DNA of 64,000 nt, taken from contig JBCBAP010000007.1 in NCBI GenBank assembly GCA_038532435.1, forward strand, positions 27,247-91,246. Direction: 5' to 3'. Shown piece after piece: positions 8,939 to 17,755 of this stretch (positions within the stretch are counted from its first letter, which is position 1; every line of letters starts with the position of its first letter). Made by a program: the position numbers and the translations under genes. Origin of the DNA: JBCBAP01 sp038532435 (lineage in GTDB: Bacteria; Pseudomonadota; Alphaproteobacteria; Rhodobacterales; Rhodobacteraceae). The notes beneath the pieces are model-generated. The model ran no database searches, was not told the origin of the DNA, and was given only the letters and a program-made list of their open reading frames with translations.

Positions 8939-10863
8939 GAGCCCTCCCCCGCGGTCGGTGCGACCGCCTGTGCCGCGTGCCGGTCCCACATGATGAGCGC
9001 GACACCGATCAGAATGGCGGGGACGTGAATGACGGGGTCGGGGGCCAGCATTGTGAACGCCACCACAAACCGCACGACGATCTCCGACACGCTCAGCTTT
9101 CGACGGTCAAATCCGGAAAGGGCGGACGAAAAGAGCCAGATGCAGAAGCAGGTCCGCACTACGATCCAGAGGAAGGGCAGAAGGCTGAATTCCTCGATGA
9201 TCAGGATCGTCGGGTAGAAGGCAAAGACAAACGGGATGATGAACTTCGCCATTCCAAGGCGGAACGACATAAAGGCCGTCATGAGCGGGTTGGCTCCGGC
9301 AATGGGCGCCGCTGCATAGGCCGCGATGGCGACAGGCGGGGTCAGAGACGAAGCGACTCCGTAGTAGAAGACAAACATGTGCGCCGTCAGCATCGAGACA
9401 CCCAGCTGCTGGATGGCCGGTCCCATCACGAGGATGATGATCAGGTAGGCGGGAAGGGTCGGCATGCCCATGCCCAGAACCAATGCACCCACCATCGCAA
9501 CCAGCAGCGCGGAGAAAAGGCTCTCCCCCCGGATGGTGGCGATCACGTTCGCAAGCTTCAGTCCCAGACCGGTGGAGTCGAGCGATCCGACCAGGATCCC
9601 GATGGCAGCGATCGCAATGAGCAGCGTCGCACCCGATTGCGCACCTTTGAGGAACGAACGCCAGACGCGAAGCGGATCGGACCGTACGTCCGGATTGATC
9701 ACCGACAGGCCCAGCAGGACCACAACGGCGTAGAAGCCGGCGGCAGACGTCGAAAATCCTGCAATCAGGCAGCCGATGATCGTCAGAATGGGTCCGAGGA
9801 AGAGCACCGAATTGATCAGGTCGACGCGCGTGATCCGGTCATCCACGGACATGGGCTGCACCTCGATCCCCTGCCGCCGTGCCTCGACCGTTACCGCCGA
9901 AAACAGGCTGAAGTAGTAGAAGAGTGCGGGGAATAGGGCTGCGGCAATGATATTGAGGTAGCCCACCCCTGTCAGGTCCGCCATCACGAGCGCTGCCGCC
10001 CCCATGATGGGCGGCATGATCTGTCCGCCGGAGGATGCCGTGGCCTCGATCCCTGCGGCAAATGTCGGCGAGAAGCCGCGCTTCTTGATCATCGGGATCG
10101 TAAACGTCCCGGTGCCGACAATGTTAGCGACCGTCGAGCCTGACATGGTCCCGAACATGGAGGAGGCGAGAATGGCCGCATGCGCGGGGCCGCCCCGGGT
10201 GCGGCGCGTGGCGAGGAACGCGAACTTCAACAGCGTATCACCCGCCCCCGTGCCCTCAAGCAGCACCCCGAAGACGATGAAAATAAAGACCGTCGAAAGG
10301 ACGATGTTGGTGATCGATCCGAAGACACCCTTGTTGGTGTTGTACCACAGCGCCTCGGCGACCTCTTTCAGCGAGAAGCCCGAATGCGCCAGGATGCCCG
10401 GCAGATCCTGACCATAGAGCAGATACAAGACGCCGAAGGCTCCAACCCCGAAGAGCCCCCAGCCCCACAACCTTCGGCACAGCTCAAGGAACACGATGAG
10501 ACCGGCCAGTGCGGGCCAGGCATCCGCCTGCGTCACGTCATAGAGAGCGGTCTCCATCTGGGTCTGGACGAAGAAGAAGGACCAGATCGACCAAAGCCCG
10601 GCTGCGAGCATTGCCAAATCGATGGCCAGATGAAGACTGGCCCTCGGGCCAGCGACCGGACCCCTTGCTTCCCGGCGCGCACGGGACGCCGCGATGCCGA
10701 CCACGAGAGCCAGTGCGAACCCCGCGGCCCGGTGAAACTTCGGTTCAACAAGCCCGATGCCGGAACTGTACAGGGCAATCACGCCCAGCGCGAAACAGGC
10801 GAGCGCCGATACAAGAAGGTAAAGCTTGCCAGTTCCGCTGGACGGATTTGCCTCTGCGGTCAT
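8935..10863 (-). CDS. TRAP transporter permease, fused small and large subunits (TAXI type)
   Basis: 642 aa from the ATG at 10863; a GTG one codon earlier is also possible, and GAGG precedes both. The protein is a fused DctQ-DctM permease: an N-terminal set of membrane helices equals the small subunit, and the rest is a DctM domain with characteristic FGTMSGSTVANIVGTGTFTI and SSGGQIMPPIMGAAALVMA segments. It should use the sodium or proton gradient to import the ligand delivered by the TAXI binding protein encoded just upstream. Co-transcribed with the sulfatase. Confidence 0.9.
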   Translation of the reverse strand: MTAEANPSSGTGKLYLLVSALACFALGVIALYSSGIGLVEPKFHRAAGFALALVVGIAASRARREARGPVAGPRASLHLAIDLAMLAAGLWSIWSFFFVQTQMETALYDVTQADAWPALAGLIVFLELCRRLWGWGLFGVGAFGVLYLLYGQDLPGILAHSGFSLKEVAEALWYNTNKGVFGSITNIVLSTVFIFIVFGVLLEGTGAGDTLLKFAFLATRRTRGGPAHAAILASSMFGTMSGSTVANIVGTGTFTIPMIKKRGFSPTFAAGIEATASSGGQIMPPIMGAAALVMADLTGVGYLNIIAAALFPALFYYFSLFSAVTVEARRQGIEVQPMSVDDRITRVDLINSVLFLGPILTIIGCLIAGFSTSAAGFYAVVVLLGLSVINPDVRSDPLRVWRSFLKGAQSGATLLIAIAAIGILVGSLDSTGLGLKLANVIATIRGESLFSALLVAMVGALVLGMGMPTLPAYLIIILVMGPAIQQLGVSMLTAHMFVFYYGVASSLTPPVAIAAYAAAPIAGANPLMTAFMSFRLGMAKFIIPFVFAFYPTILIIEEFSLLPFLWIVVRTCFCIWLFSSALSGFDRRKLSVSEIVVRFVVAFTMLAPDPVIHVPAILIGVALIMWDRHAAQAVAPTAGEGS

Positions 10864-10899
10864 CACATGAGCCTCGATTGACGGTCAAAGGAGAGAGGA

Positions 10900-10922
10900 C
10901 CGCGGACGCGATCGTCTCGCGG
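10900..10922 (-). promoter_or_regulatory. Intercistronic stem-loop between TAXI binding protein and permease
   Basis: CCGCG-GAC pairs with GTC-T-CGCGG around a GCGATC loop, an 8-bp stem with one bulged base. It lies in the 65-bp gap after the binding-protein gene. No T-tract follows. A role in lowering permease expression relative to the binding protein is inferred. Confidence 0.4.
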
Positions 10923-10928
10923 GCCGGG

Positions 10929-11936
10929 TCAGGGGCGAAGCTCGTCCGGGATCGTGATTGCAGCCTCCTCGTAGTACCGCGCCGCACCAGGGTGCAGCGG
11001 TACGTTGACCGAGGTGAAGGCCGTCTCCGGTGTGACATCCTTGAGGAAGAACGCGGTGGCGTGCACTTCGTCGAGGTTCTCCCAGAAGGCCTTGGTCGCG
11101 TTATAGACGACCTCCTCATCGACACCGGCATGGGTGCCGATGAACTGCGTGAAGCCGAGCGCGGTGATCTCGCCTCCGGTAAGCTGACCCTTGTAGACCC
11201 CTCCGTCGAACGCGAGCATACCCCGGCCCGGACGTCCGAAGAGCGCCTGCATCTCTTCCGATGCGATCACCTCGTCGGGGATCGACAGAACCCGGAACTC
11301 GCCGGAGAGCCCGAACTGTTCGATCTTGGACGAACCGATCTCCGCCGGGCGCACCATCATGTCGATCTTCCGATCAGCAAGCGCCGCGTAGCCCTCGCCC
11401 CAGCTTAGGCGCACGGCTTCATAGTCCGTGCCCGCTTCAAACCCGGTGATGATCTTGATCAGCGCCTCCGAGGTGGCCGACGCGGATCCGGCGGGCGGGC
11501 CGGTGAAGATGGTCTTGCCCTTCAAGTCCTCCCACGTCTCTATACCCGATCCGGCCAGGGTCACGGGATGGTAGGCCCCAGCCTTGAAGCCCAGGATGGA
11601 CCTCAACTGACCGGCAGCCTCGGGCGCGTCGGACACGCTTCCGTACATGCGCGCCTGGTCTTTCATCAGGTTGACGAGCGAGGGCACGGTCGAGAAAAAG
11701 TCGATCTCCTGTCGTCCACCCTTGAGCATGGATTTCGTCAATGTCTGGCCTGCGTTGACCTGAACCTCGACGCCGCCCTTGCCCGCCTGATTGGCGAAGG
11801 TCACGAACATGGTGTGAACCGGATCGCCCACGCCGGCCGTTTCGCCCTTGAATATCTGCGCTGTGGCAACAGCCGGTGCAGAGGCTGCTACTGCCACGAT
11901 CGCGGCGGCCGCAACGATTTTTCTGAAGTTGTACAC
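10929..11936 (-). CDS. TAXI family TRAP transporter solute-binding protein
   Basis: 335 aa with a signal peptide (VYNFRKIVAAAAIVAVAA, cleaved near APAVATAQ). TAXI-family features include the loop AGSASATSEAL and the Trp/Gly-rich segments typical of this periplasmic fold. GTG at 11936 is chosen because GGGAGGACTCC precedes it and it gives a proper signal peptide. It begins a three-gene operon with the fused permease and the sulfatase, and is divergent from a LysR regulator. TAXI proteins bind small acids in known cases; here the sulfatase suggests a sulfated or phosphonylated organic compound, by inference. Confidence 0.88.
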   Translation of the reverse strand: MYNFRKIVAAAAIVAVAASAPAVATAQIFKGETAGVGDPVHTMFVTFANQAGKGGVEVQVNAGQTLTKSMLKGGRQEIDFFSTVPSLVNLMKDQARMYGSVSDAPEAAGQLRSILGFKAGAYHPVTLAGSGIETWEDLKGKTIFTGPPAGSASATSEALIKIITGFEAGTDYEAVRLSWGEGYAALADRKIDMMVRPAEIGSSKIEQFGLSGEFRVLSIPDEVIASEEMQALFGRPGRGMLAFDGGVYKGQLTGGEITALGFTQFIGTHAGVDEEVVYNATKAFWENLDEVHATAFFLKDVTPETAFTSVNVPLHPGAARYYEEAAITIPDELRP

Positions 11937-11977
11937 GGAGTCCTCCCTTGATTTTGCGAGGGAGCCTAGCAGCGTCA

Positions 11978-11996
11978 TTGTATCTAATATAATCAA
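11978..11996. promoter_or_regulatory. Possible LysR-type operator
   Basis: TTGTATCTAATATAATCAA is an AT-rich, partly symmetric 19-bp sequence with TTG/CAA ends in the 89-bp gap between the divergent TAXI binding-protein and LysR genes. LysR boxes have this general form. Symmetry is imperfect, so confidence is low. Confidence 0.35.
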
Positions 11997-12025
11997 AGAT
12001 CCGACTGATCGCATAAAGGATCGCT

Positions 12026-12910
12026 ATGAAACTCGACCCAAAGCATCTCGCCCAACTGTCGGTCATTGTGGAGGCCGGATCGTTTCAGACAGCGGCGGAT
12101 CGGCTGGGTCTGACGCAGCCAGCGCTGAGCCGAAACATGAAGGCACTGGAGGCGAGACTGGGTGCGACCCTCTTCAACCGGGACGGTCGCAAGTCTGTGC
12201 CGAACGCGCTCGGTCTCCGCCTGTCCCGCAACGGGCAGGCCATCCGCTTGGCCGAGGAGCAGGCGAGCATTCTTGCGGAGCAATCCGCACAGGGTGCTGT
12301 CGGAGAGCTGCGGATCGGAGCCCCCCCGATCGTGGCGGGCCGCTTCCTCAGCAGCGCCATGGCCAGGTTCATTCGGCAGAACCCGAACTGCGTTGTCGAG
12401 ATGCGCACCGGGCTCGTGCACGAACTCCGCACCATGCTGGAACGCGGTCAGGTGGACGTGGTCTTCGGGCCTCAAAGCCTCGCGGACCCGGTGGGCGGTC
12501 TGGAGTTCGAACCACTGATCGACGACAGGGTCGGGATCCTGTGTCGGTCCGGGCACCCGCTGACGCGGCGCCAGCAGGTGATGCCCTCGGACCTGGAGGC
12601 ACAGGTCTGGCTCGCGCATTCCCGCGGCAGCCTGCTGCGTCAACAGACCGAGGCTGCAATGACCGCTTCGGGGGTCAAATCCATCCACATCGTCTGCGAA
12701 ACGGACTCGATCCGGTCCGTGCTGGAAATCATAAGCGACACCGACCTGATCACCACGATGCCAAGGGCGACAACCGCATCATATCTTGAGGACAAGCTCG
12801 TCTTTCTCGACTTCGACCATCCGCAGTTTCACCGACCCCTGGGGTCGATCCGATTGGCAAAGGGATCGCTCAGTCCGATCGCGGAACGGTTCCTGTCAAC
12901 GCTCACGTGA
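12026..12910 (+). CDS. LysR family transcriptional regulator
   Basis: 294 aa, normal length. The N-terminal winged helix-turn-helix is clear: FQTAADRLGLTQPALSRNMK then LEARLGATLFNRDGR. The rest is a substrate-binding domain of the periplasmic-binding type II fold. It is divergent from the TAXI TRAP/sulfatase operon with 89 bp between the starts, the standard arrangement for a LysR protein that activates the neighbouring operon in response to the transported compound or its product. Confidence 0.88.
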   Translation: MKLDPKHLAQLSVIVEAGSFQTAADRLGLTQPALSRNMKALEARLGATLFNRDGRKSVPNALGLRLSRNGQAIRLAEEQASILAEQSAQGAVGELRIGAPPIVAGRFLSSAMARFIRQNPNCVVEMRTGLVHELRTMLERGQVDVVFGPQSLADPVGGLEFEPLIDDRVGILCRSGHPLTRRQQVMPSDLEAQVWLAHSRGSLLRQQTEAAMTASGVKSIHIVCETDSIRSVLEIISDTDLITTMPRATTASYLEDKLVFLDFDHPQFHRPLGSIRLAKGSLSPIAERFLSTLT

Positions 12911-13366
12911 TCGCAGATGCACGGCCTGCGTAAACGAGCCGACGGAGGCGGTTCCGTTCGGTATCCGTTTCGGAAAAGCTGTTCATCGATCAGAGACCGG
13001 TACCGAATGTGGACGGGTCGTCTGGCCGTTGCTCGGGAGCGCACAGATCGAGGACAGGAAACACTCAGGGCATGCATTTCTGCTGATCGGGCCCACGAAC
13101 GCTGATTGCCTCAACACCGACGGGAAGATCACATCAAGGCTGGTCCACCAAGCGTTGGAGCCCTCCAGAGCCGCCCCTTGGATCGAAGGGGCAATGCCTG
13201 TTCGGATCCTCTAAAGCGATCAGAGCCTTCGAGCAAGAAGTTGTCGAAGGTTTGCAATCCTCGAAGACCACAGTGACGTGAACGTTCGTTCGGGACTGCA
13301 TTGTCTTCGCACAGCGCTTTCGACGGGCACACACGTGCACGGTCGTTGTCAGTACATGGATGCAGG
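12911..13366. other. Non-coding interval between convergent genes
   Basis: About 456 bp between the 3' ends of the LysR gene and the rhamnose isomerase gene. Short frames exist on both strands but none has a ribosome site or recognisable protein character. No clear terminator hairpin with a T-tract was found. Confidence 0.45.
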
Positions 13367-14605
13367 CTATCCGCGGCCCGCAACCGACGATTGATAGCCG
13401 TCGAGGTGCCCGAGCAAGGTCTGACCCGTCGGACAATCGTGACGGTCGCAGAAATCCTCCCAGACTGCCCCGAACGGCAGATCCTTCAGTTCTTCGGTGA
13501 TGACGAGGCGCGATGTGAAGTCGAGAGCGTTTTCGACCGTGCGGAGCTTTTCCCACGGGAGGAGGAGTGCGCGCAGCAGTGATTTCTGCATGTTTCGCGT
13601 GCCGATGACCCAGGCCGCAGTTCGGCTGATCGTGGCATCGAAGAAATCGAGCCCGATGTAGGTGCGGTCGAGCAGGTCCGACGCAATCAGTTCCTGGCCC
13701 ATCTGCAGGATGTCGTCATTCAGCAGGATCACATGGTCGCTGTCCCACCGCATGGGTCGGGAGACGTGAAGCAGCACCTCCTCCACCGACAGCGCAATGG
13801 CACTCATCTTGTCGGCGATGTTTTCGGTCGGATGGAAGTGCCCCATGTCGAGGCAGAGCACAGTGCCCTTGCGGATCGCGTAACCCAAGTAGAATTCATG
13901 GCTTCCGACCGTGCAGGCCTCGACCCCGATACCGAACAGCTTGCTTTCGACCGCGTCGCGCAAATGGGCCCGGTCGTGCGCCGGGGCAAGCATCTCGTCG
14001 ATTGAGTTTTCGAGGCGGCGGCGGGCCGCCATCCTGTCAACCGGAATGTCCTTGTAGCCGTCAGGCACCCAGATGTTGTTGATGCAAGGGCTCGCAAGCT
14101 CCTGCCCCATGCGGGCGGCAATTTCCCGGGTCCGCCTGCCATGTTCGATCCAGAAGTCACGGATGCCCTCGTCGGGATGGGACAAGGTCAGATTGTCGTC
14201 AGCCTTGGCGTGGGCAAAGAAGGTCGGGTTGAAGTCGAGCCCGATCCCCTGATCCCTCGCCCAGTCCACCCACGAGGCGAAATGGCGGTACTCGATCTGA
14301 TCCCGGTCCGGCGTCTCGTCAGTGTCGAGATACATCGCATGGAGGTTCATCCGATGGCGGCCCGGGATCATCGAGAACGCAAACTCGACATCCGCGCGGA
14401 GCTCATCCGGCGTCCGTGCGCGCCCGGGATGGTTGCCGGTGGCCTGTATCCCTCCACCGGACAACCCTGACTTCTGCTCAAAGCCGACGACATCGTCACC
14501 CTGCCAGCAGTGCATCGAAATCGGGATCGTTGCGAGCCGGGTGATTGCCACTTCAGCATCGACACCCCAGTCCGCAAATCGTGCCTTCGCGCTTTCATAG
14601 CTCAT
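13367..14605 (-). CDS. rhaA: L-rhamnose isomerase (RhaA type)
   Basis: 412 aa. Converts L-rhamnose to L-rhamnulose. Long stretches match the enterobacterial RhaA as I remember it: SMHCWQGDDVVGFE, GGIQATGNHPGRAR, LHAMYLDTDETP, GLDFNPTFFAH, DAVESKLFGIG, LCLDMGHFHPTE, HVSRPMRWDSDHV and YIGLDFFDATISR. The His/Asp/Glu residues in the last motifs bind the two Mn ions in known RhaA structures. It is the second gene of the minus-strand rhaD-rhaA pair, 9 bp after rhaD. Rhizobial rha loci usually carry a different isomerase family (RhaI) in this position, so the cluster looks mosaic. Confidence 0.93.
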   Translation of the reverse strand: MSYESAKARFADWGVDAEVAITRLATIPISMHCWQGDDVVGFEQKSGLSGGGIQATGNHPGRARTPDELRADVEFAFSMIPGRHRMNLHAMYLDTDETPDRDQIEYRHFASWVDWARDQGIGLDFNPTFFAHAKADDNLTLSHPDEGIRDFWIEHGRRTREIAARMGQELASPCINNIWVPDGYKDIPVDRMAARRRLENSIDEMLAPAHDRAHLRDAVESKLFGIGVEACTVGSHEFYLGYAIRKGTVLCLDMGHFHPTENIADKMSAIALSVEEVLLHVSRPMRWDSDHVILLNDDILQMGQELIASDLLDRTYIGLDFFDATISRTAAWVIGTRNMQKSLLRALLLPWEKLRTVENALDFTSRLVITEELKDLPFGAVWEDFCDRHDCPTGQTLLGHLDGYQSSVAGRG

Positions 14606-14614
14606 GATTGCCCC

Positions 14615-16717
14615 CTAGCGCGTGAACGACTGCACATTGCCCGCATCCACGTTGATGATGTTGCCCGTGGATTTCGAGGAGTGTTCGGAGGCAAAGAAAT
14701 AGGCCGCTTCAGCCACGTCCTCCGGCAGAACGGACCGTTTGAGCAGGGAGCGTTGGCGATACATCTCCTCCAACCCGTCCTTGTCGGTCCCGTAGGTGCC
14801 CGCACGCTGTTCGAGCCAGTCGCCCTCCCAGATCTTCGATCCGCGCAGGACCGCGTCGGGATTGACCACATTGACCCGAATGCCTGCCCCTGCCCCCTCG
14901 AGCGCAAGGCACCGTGCAAGGTGGACCTCGCTTGCCTTCGCGGTGCAGTAGGCGGACGCGTTGGGTGAGGCTGCAAGCCCGTTCTTGGAGGCCACGAAGA
15001 TGATCGACCCGCCCATGTCCTGCGCCCGCATCAGCCTGAACGCCTCCCGGCTGACCAGAAAGTACCCGGTACTGAGGATCTCCATATTGTGGTTCCAGAG
15101 CTCGAGCGTCGTATCCTCAACCGGGGCAGAGGACGCGATGCCCGCGTTCGACACGAGTATGTCCAGACCACCGAAGTCCACGGCCAGGTCGGCATAGGCG
15201 GCGGCGACAGCTTCCTCGTCGGTGACGTTCATCGTGACCGTGCGAATGACGTCCGTGCCGAACGATCTCGACAGGGTCTCAGCGGTGGTCGTGAGGGCCT
15301 CTCCATTGATGTCGGCGAGCATCACGCAAGCCCCTTCGCGCAGGTAGCGCGCCGCCGTGGCCGACCCGATACCCCCTGCGCCGCCGGTCACAAGGGCGAC
15401 GCGACCGGCCATCGATTTGGGCTTGGGCATCCGCTGCAACTTGGCCTCTTCCAGAAGCCAGTACTCGATGTCGAAGGCCTCCTGCTCCGGCAGGCCCTGA
15501 TACGCGCTGACCGCAGACGCCCCGCGCATCACGTTGATCGCGTTGACATAGAACTCGCCACTGATCCGCGCCGTCGCCTTGTCCTTCGCGAAGGTGATCA
15601 TACCGACGCCCGGAACCAGATAGACCACGGCGTTCGGGTCGCGCAGGGCCGGGCTGTCATCATGTTTGCAACGGTCGTAGTAGGCCGCATAGTCGTCGCG
15701 GTAGTCGGCGATCTGCTGAGGGAGCCCGGCCAGCACCGCATCGATGTTGTTGGCGGCGGGATCAAAGTCCAGCACGAGCGGGCGGATCTTCGTCCGCAGG
15801 AAATGATCCGGGCAGGAGGTGCCGAGCGCTGCCAGAGGAGCCATGTCTTCGGAATTCACGAACTCTAGAACTGGCGCATCATCGTTGAAGTGGCCAACCA
15901 TGTGCTGGTTGCCGCTCACAAATCCGCGGATCGCGGGCATGAGCCGTGCGGCAACCGCACGCCGGCTGTCCGCATCCAGGCTTTCGTGCTTCGGGCCTCC
16001 GAACGCCGGTGTGCGACCCGTTTCTGCATCCAGCCACGCGGTGGCGACGTTGATCACGTCGATGGTAGTGTCGTAGCAGTCCCGCGCCGTATCTCCCCAG
16101 GTGAACAGCCCGTGGCTCGCCAGAACGACACCATCGGCGTCCGGGTTCTCGACGCAAAACTTCTCAAGCCAGAGGCCCAGTTCGTATCCCGGTCGTTTCC
16201 AGGGCAGCCAGCCGATCCGGTCGCCGAACACCTGTCGGGTTAGGTCCTGCGATTTTTTGGACGCTGCAATCGCGATGATCGCGTCCGCATGCACATGGTC
16301 CACATGTCTGCGCGGCACATAGGCGTGCAGCGGCGTGTCGATCGAGGCGGCCCGCGGGTTGAGGTTAAAGGTGCAGTGCGGCAGGTAGCCGACCATCTCA
16401 TCTTCGTACTCAACGCCGCGGTAGAGCGCCTTCAGCGCCCGCAGCTTGTCCATGTAGAGGGTGGAGAACCCGTCGAGTTTCATCGAGCCGATGTCACCGC
16501 CCGAACCCTTGACCCAAAGCACCTCGACCGCGTCGCCGGTGAGCGGGTCGACCTCCATCACCTTGGCCGACGTGTTGCCGCCGCCATAGTTGGTCACGCG
16601 CTTGTCCGCCCCGAGAATGTTGGAGCGATAGAGCAGCAATTCCGATTCGCTTTTCCCGCTCACGTCCGCCTCGGACCACCGGTTCTCAAGCAACTGGTTT
16701 TCAGCGGTATTGAGCAT
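14615..16717 (-). CDS. rhaD: Bifunctional rhamnulose-1-phosphate aldolase / short-chain dehydrogenase
   Basis: 700 aa. Residues ~1-400 are a class II aldolase domain with metal-binding HVHAD and SHGLFTWGD, which should split L-rhamnulose-1-phosphate into dihydroxyacetone phosphate and L-lactaldehyde. From about residue 430 an SDR domain follows: nucleotide motif TGGAGGIGSA, NAGIA, and the catalytic Ser plus YCTAK. The SDR half probably acts on lactaldehyde; this follows from known RhaD/RhaEW fusions. ATG at 16717 has GGGAGGAGAAG directly upstream. Divergent from the rhaR-led operon across a large operator. Confidence 0.92.
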   Translation of the reverse strand: MLNTAENQLLENRWSEADVSGKSESELLLYRSNILGADKRVTNYGGGNTSAKVMEVDPLTGDAVEVLWVKGSGGDIGSMKLDGFSTLYMDKLRALKALYRGVEYEDEMVGYLPHCTFNLNPRAASIDTPLHAYVPRRHVDHVHADAIIAIAASKKSQDLTRQVFGDRIGWLPWKRPGYELGLWLEKFCVENPDADGVVLASHGLFTWGDTARDCYDTTIDVINVATAWLDAETGRTPAFGGPKHESLDADSRRAVAARLMPAIRGFVSGNQHMVGHFNDDAPVLEFVNSEDMAPLAALGTSCPDHFLRTKIRPLVLDFDPAANNIDAVLAGLPQQIADYRDDYAAYYDRCKHDDSPALRDPNAVVYLVPGVGMITFAKDKATARISGEFYVNAINVMRGASAVSAYQGLPEQEAFDIEYWLLEEAKLQRMPKPKSMAGRVALVTGGAGGIGSATAARYLREGACVMLADINGEALTTTAETLSRSFGTDVIRTVTMNVTDEEAVAAAYADLAVDFGGLDILVSNAGIASSAPVEDTTLELWNHNMEILSTGYFLVSREAFRLMRAQDMGGSIIFVASKNGLAASPNASAYCTAKASEVHLARCLALEGAGAGIRVNVVNPDAVLRGSKIWEGDWLEQRAGTYGTDKDGLEEMYRQRSLLKRSVLPEDVAEAAYFFASEHSSKSTGNIINVDAGNVQSFTR

Positions 16718-16790
16718 CTTCTCCTCCCGTGCGGGCGGGTTTCCACCTCTTTGAGGTCCGCACAAGGCTGCGGGTGCCGCGTCACTTTGT

Positions 16791-16857
16791 CAATCAATAA
16801 CGATCACTAACAATCATATTGCATCGCAACATGATTGAACTTGATTGATATTGATTG
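16791..16857. promoter_or_regulatory. Dyad-symmetric array of six TGATTG half-sites, rha operator
   Basis: CAATCA, CGATCA and CAATCA start at 16791, 16801 and 16811; their complements TGATTG start at 16832, 16842 and 16852. Each trio repeats every 10 bp and all three pairs share one symmetry centre at 16824. The outermost 11 bp on each side (GTCAATCAATA, 16789-16799 and 16849-16859) are a perfect inverted repeat. The array fills the 186-bp gap between the divergent rhaD and rhaR starts, so RhaR (DeoR family) is the likely ligand and both operons the targets. Confidence 0.75.
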
Positions 16858-16903
16858 ACAGGTGTGGCGAATCTGCACAGTCTCGAAGATCAAGGAGACC
16901 GAG

Positions 16904-17710
16904 ATGCACGAAACGGAACGCCACAGGATCATTCTGTCCGCAGTGCAGGACAGGCCGGTCGTCACCGTCGTGGACTTGTGCGGCCTGACGGGTGTGTCCG
17001 AGGCGACCATCCGTCGCGACATCTCAACGCTTCACATGCAGAACAAGCTTCGCCGGGTCCGTGGAGGTGCCGAGGCGATTACGCCGCCACAGTTTGTCGG
17101 CCTCGCCGGGCGTCCCTTCGCCGTCAACGAAGCCCTGCGGATCCGCGAAAAGCAGGCCATTGCGCGGGCGGCGGTGGACCTCTGCCAGGATGGCGACCCG
17201 ATCATCATCAACGGCGGCACCACCACCTTCCAGATGGTGCACCCGCTCGCCTCGCGGCGGTGCCAGGTGTTCACCAACAGCTTCCCCATTGCCGAGCACC
17301 TGCTCAAATACTCCAAGAACACGATCATGCTTTCCGGTGGCACGATCTATCGCGAGCAGAACATCATCCTGTCGCCGTTCGACAATGACGTGACCCGCAA
17401 TTTCTATGCCCGCCGCATGTTCATGGGTGCGCAGGGAATCGGTCCGCTCGGGCTGATGGAAGCGGACCCGCTTCTGATCCAGGCCGAACAGAAACTGATC
17501 GGTCAGGCGGACGAACTGGTGGTCCTCGTCGACAGTTCGAAGTTCGAACAACGCTCCAGCCTCGTGCTCGCCCCGCTGACGCGGATCGACACTCTTATCA
17601 CGGATGAAGGGATCTCCGACAAGGCCGCATCCATGCTGGAGGCCGCTGAAATTACCCTGATCGTCGCCCAGTCCGGCGCGGAACAGGCAGAGGAAGAGGT
17701 GGCCTCCTAA
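16904..17710 (+). CDS. rhaR: DeoR family repressor of rhamnose catabolism
   Basis: 268 aa. The N-terminal DeoR helix-turn-helix includes LCGLTGVSEATIRRDISTL; the C-terminal DeoRC sensor domain has the GGTTT phosphate-binding loop and the late DSSKFEQRSS segment. ATG at 16904 is chosen over an earlier in-frame codon because AAGGAG lies 7-12 bp upstream. It heads the rhaRSTPQMK operon and faces rhaD, with the six-half-site array between them. DeoR proteins of this type are usually released by a phosphorylated sugar intermediate; the exact inducer here is not shown. Confidence 0.87.
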   Translation: MHETERHRIILSAVQDRPVVTVVDLCGLTGVSEATIRRDISTLHMQNKLRRVRGGAEAITPPQFVGLAGRPFAVNEALRIREKQAIARAAVDLCQDGDPIIINGGTTTFQMVHPLASRRCQVFTNSFPIAEHLLKYSKNTIMLSGGTIYREQNIILSPFDNDVTRNFYARRMFMGAQGIGPLGLMEADPLLIQAEQKLIGQADELVVLVDSSKFEQRSSLVLAPLTRIDTLITDEGISDKAASMLEAAEITLIVAQSGAEQAEEEVAS

Positions 17711-17755
17711 CCATCTCAAACGAAAAGCAAACGTGACTTCCAGGGAGGAACCAAC

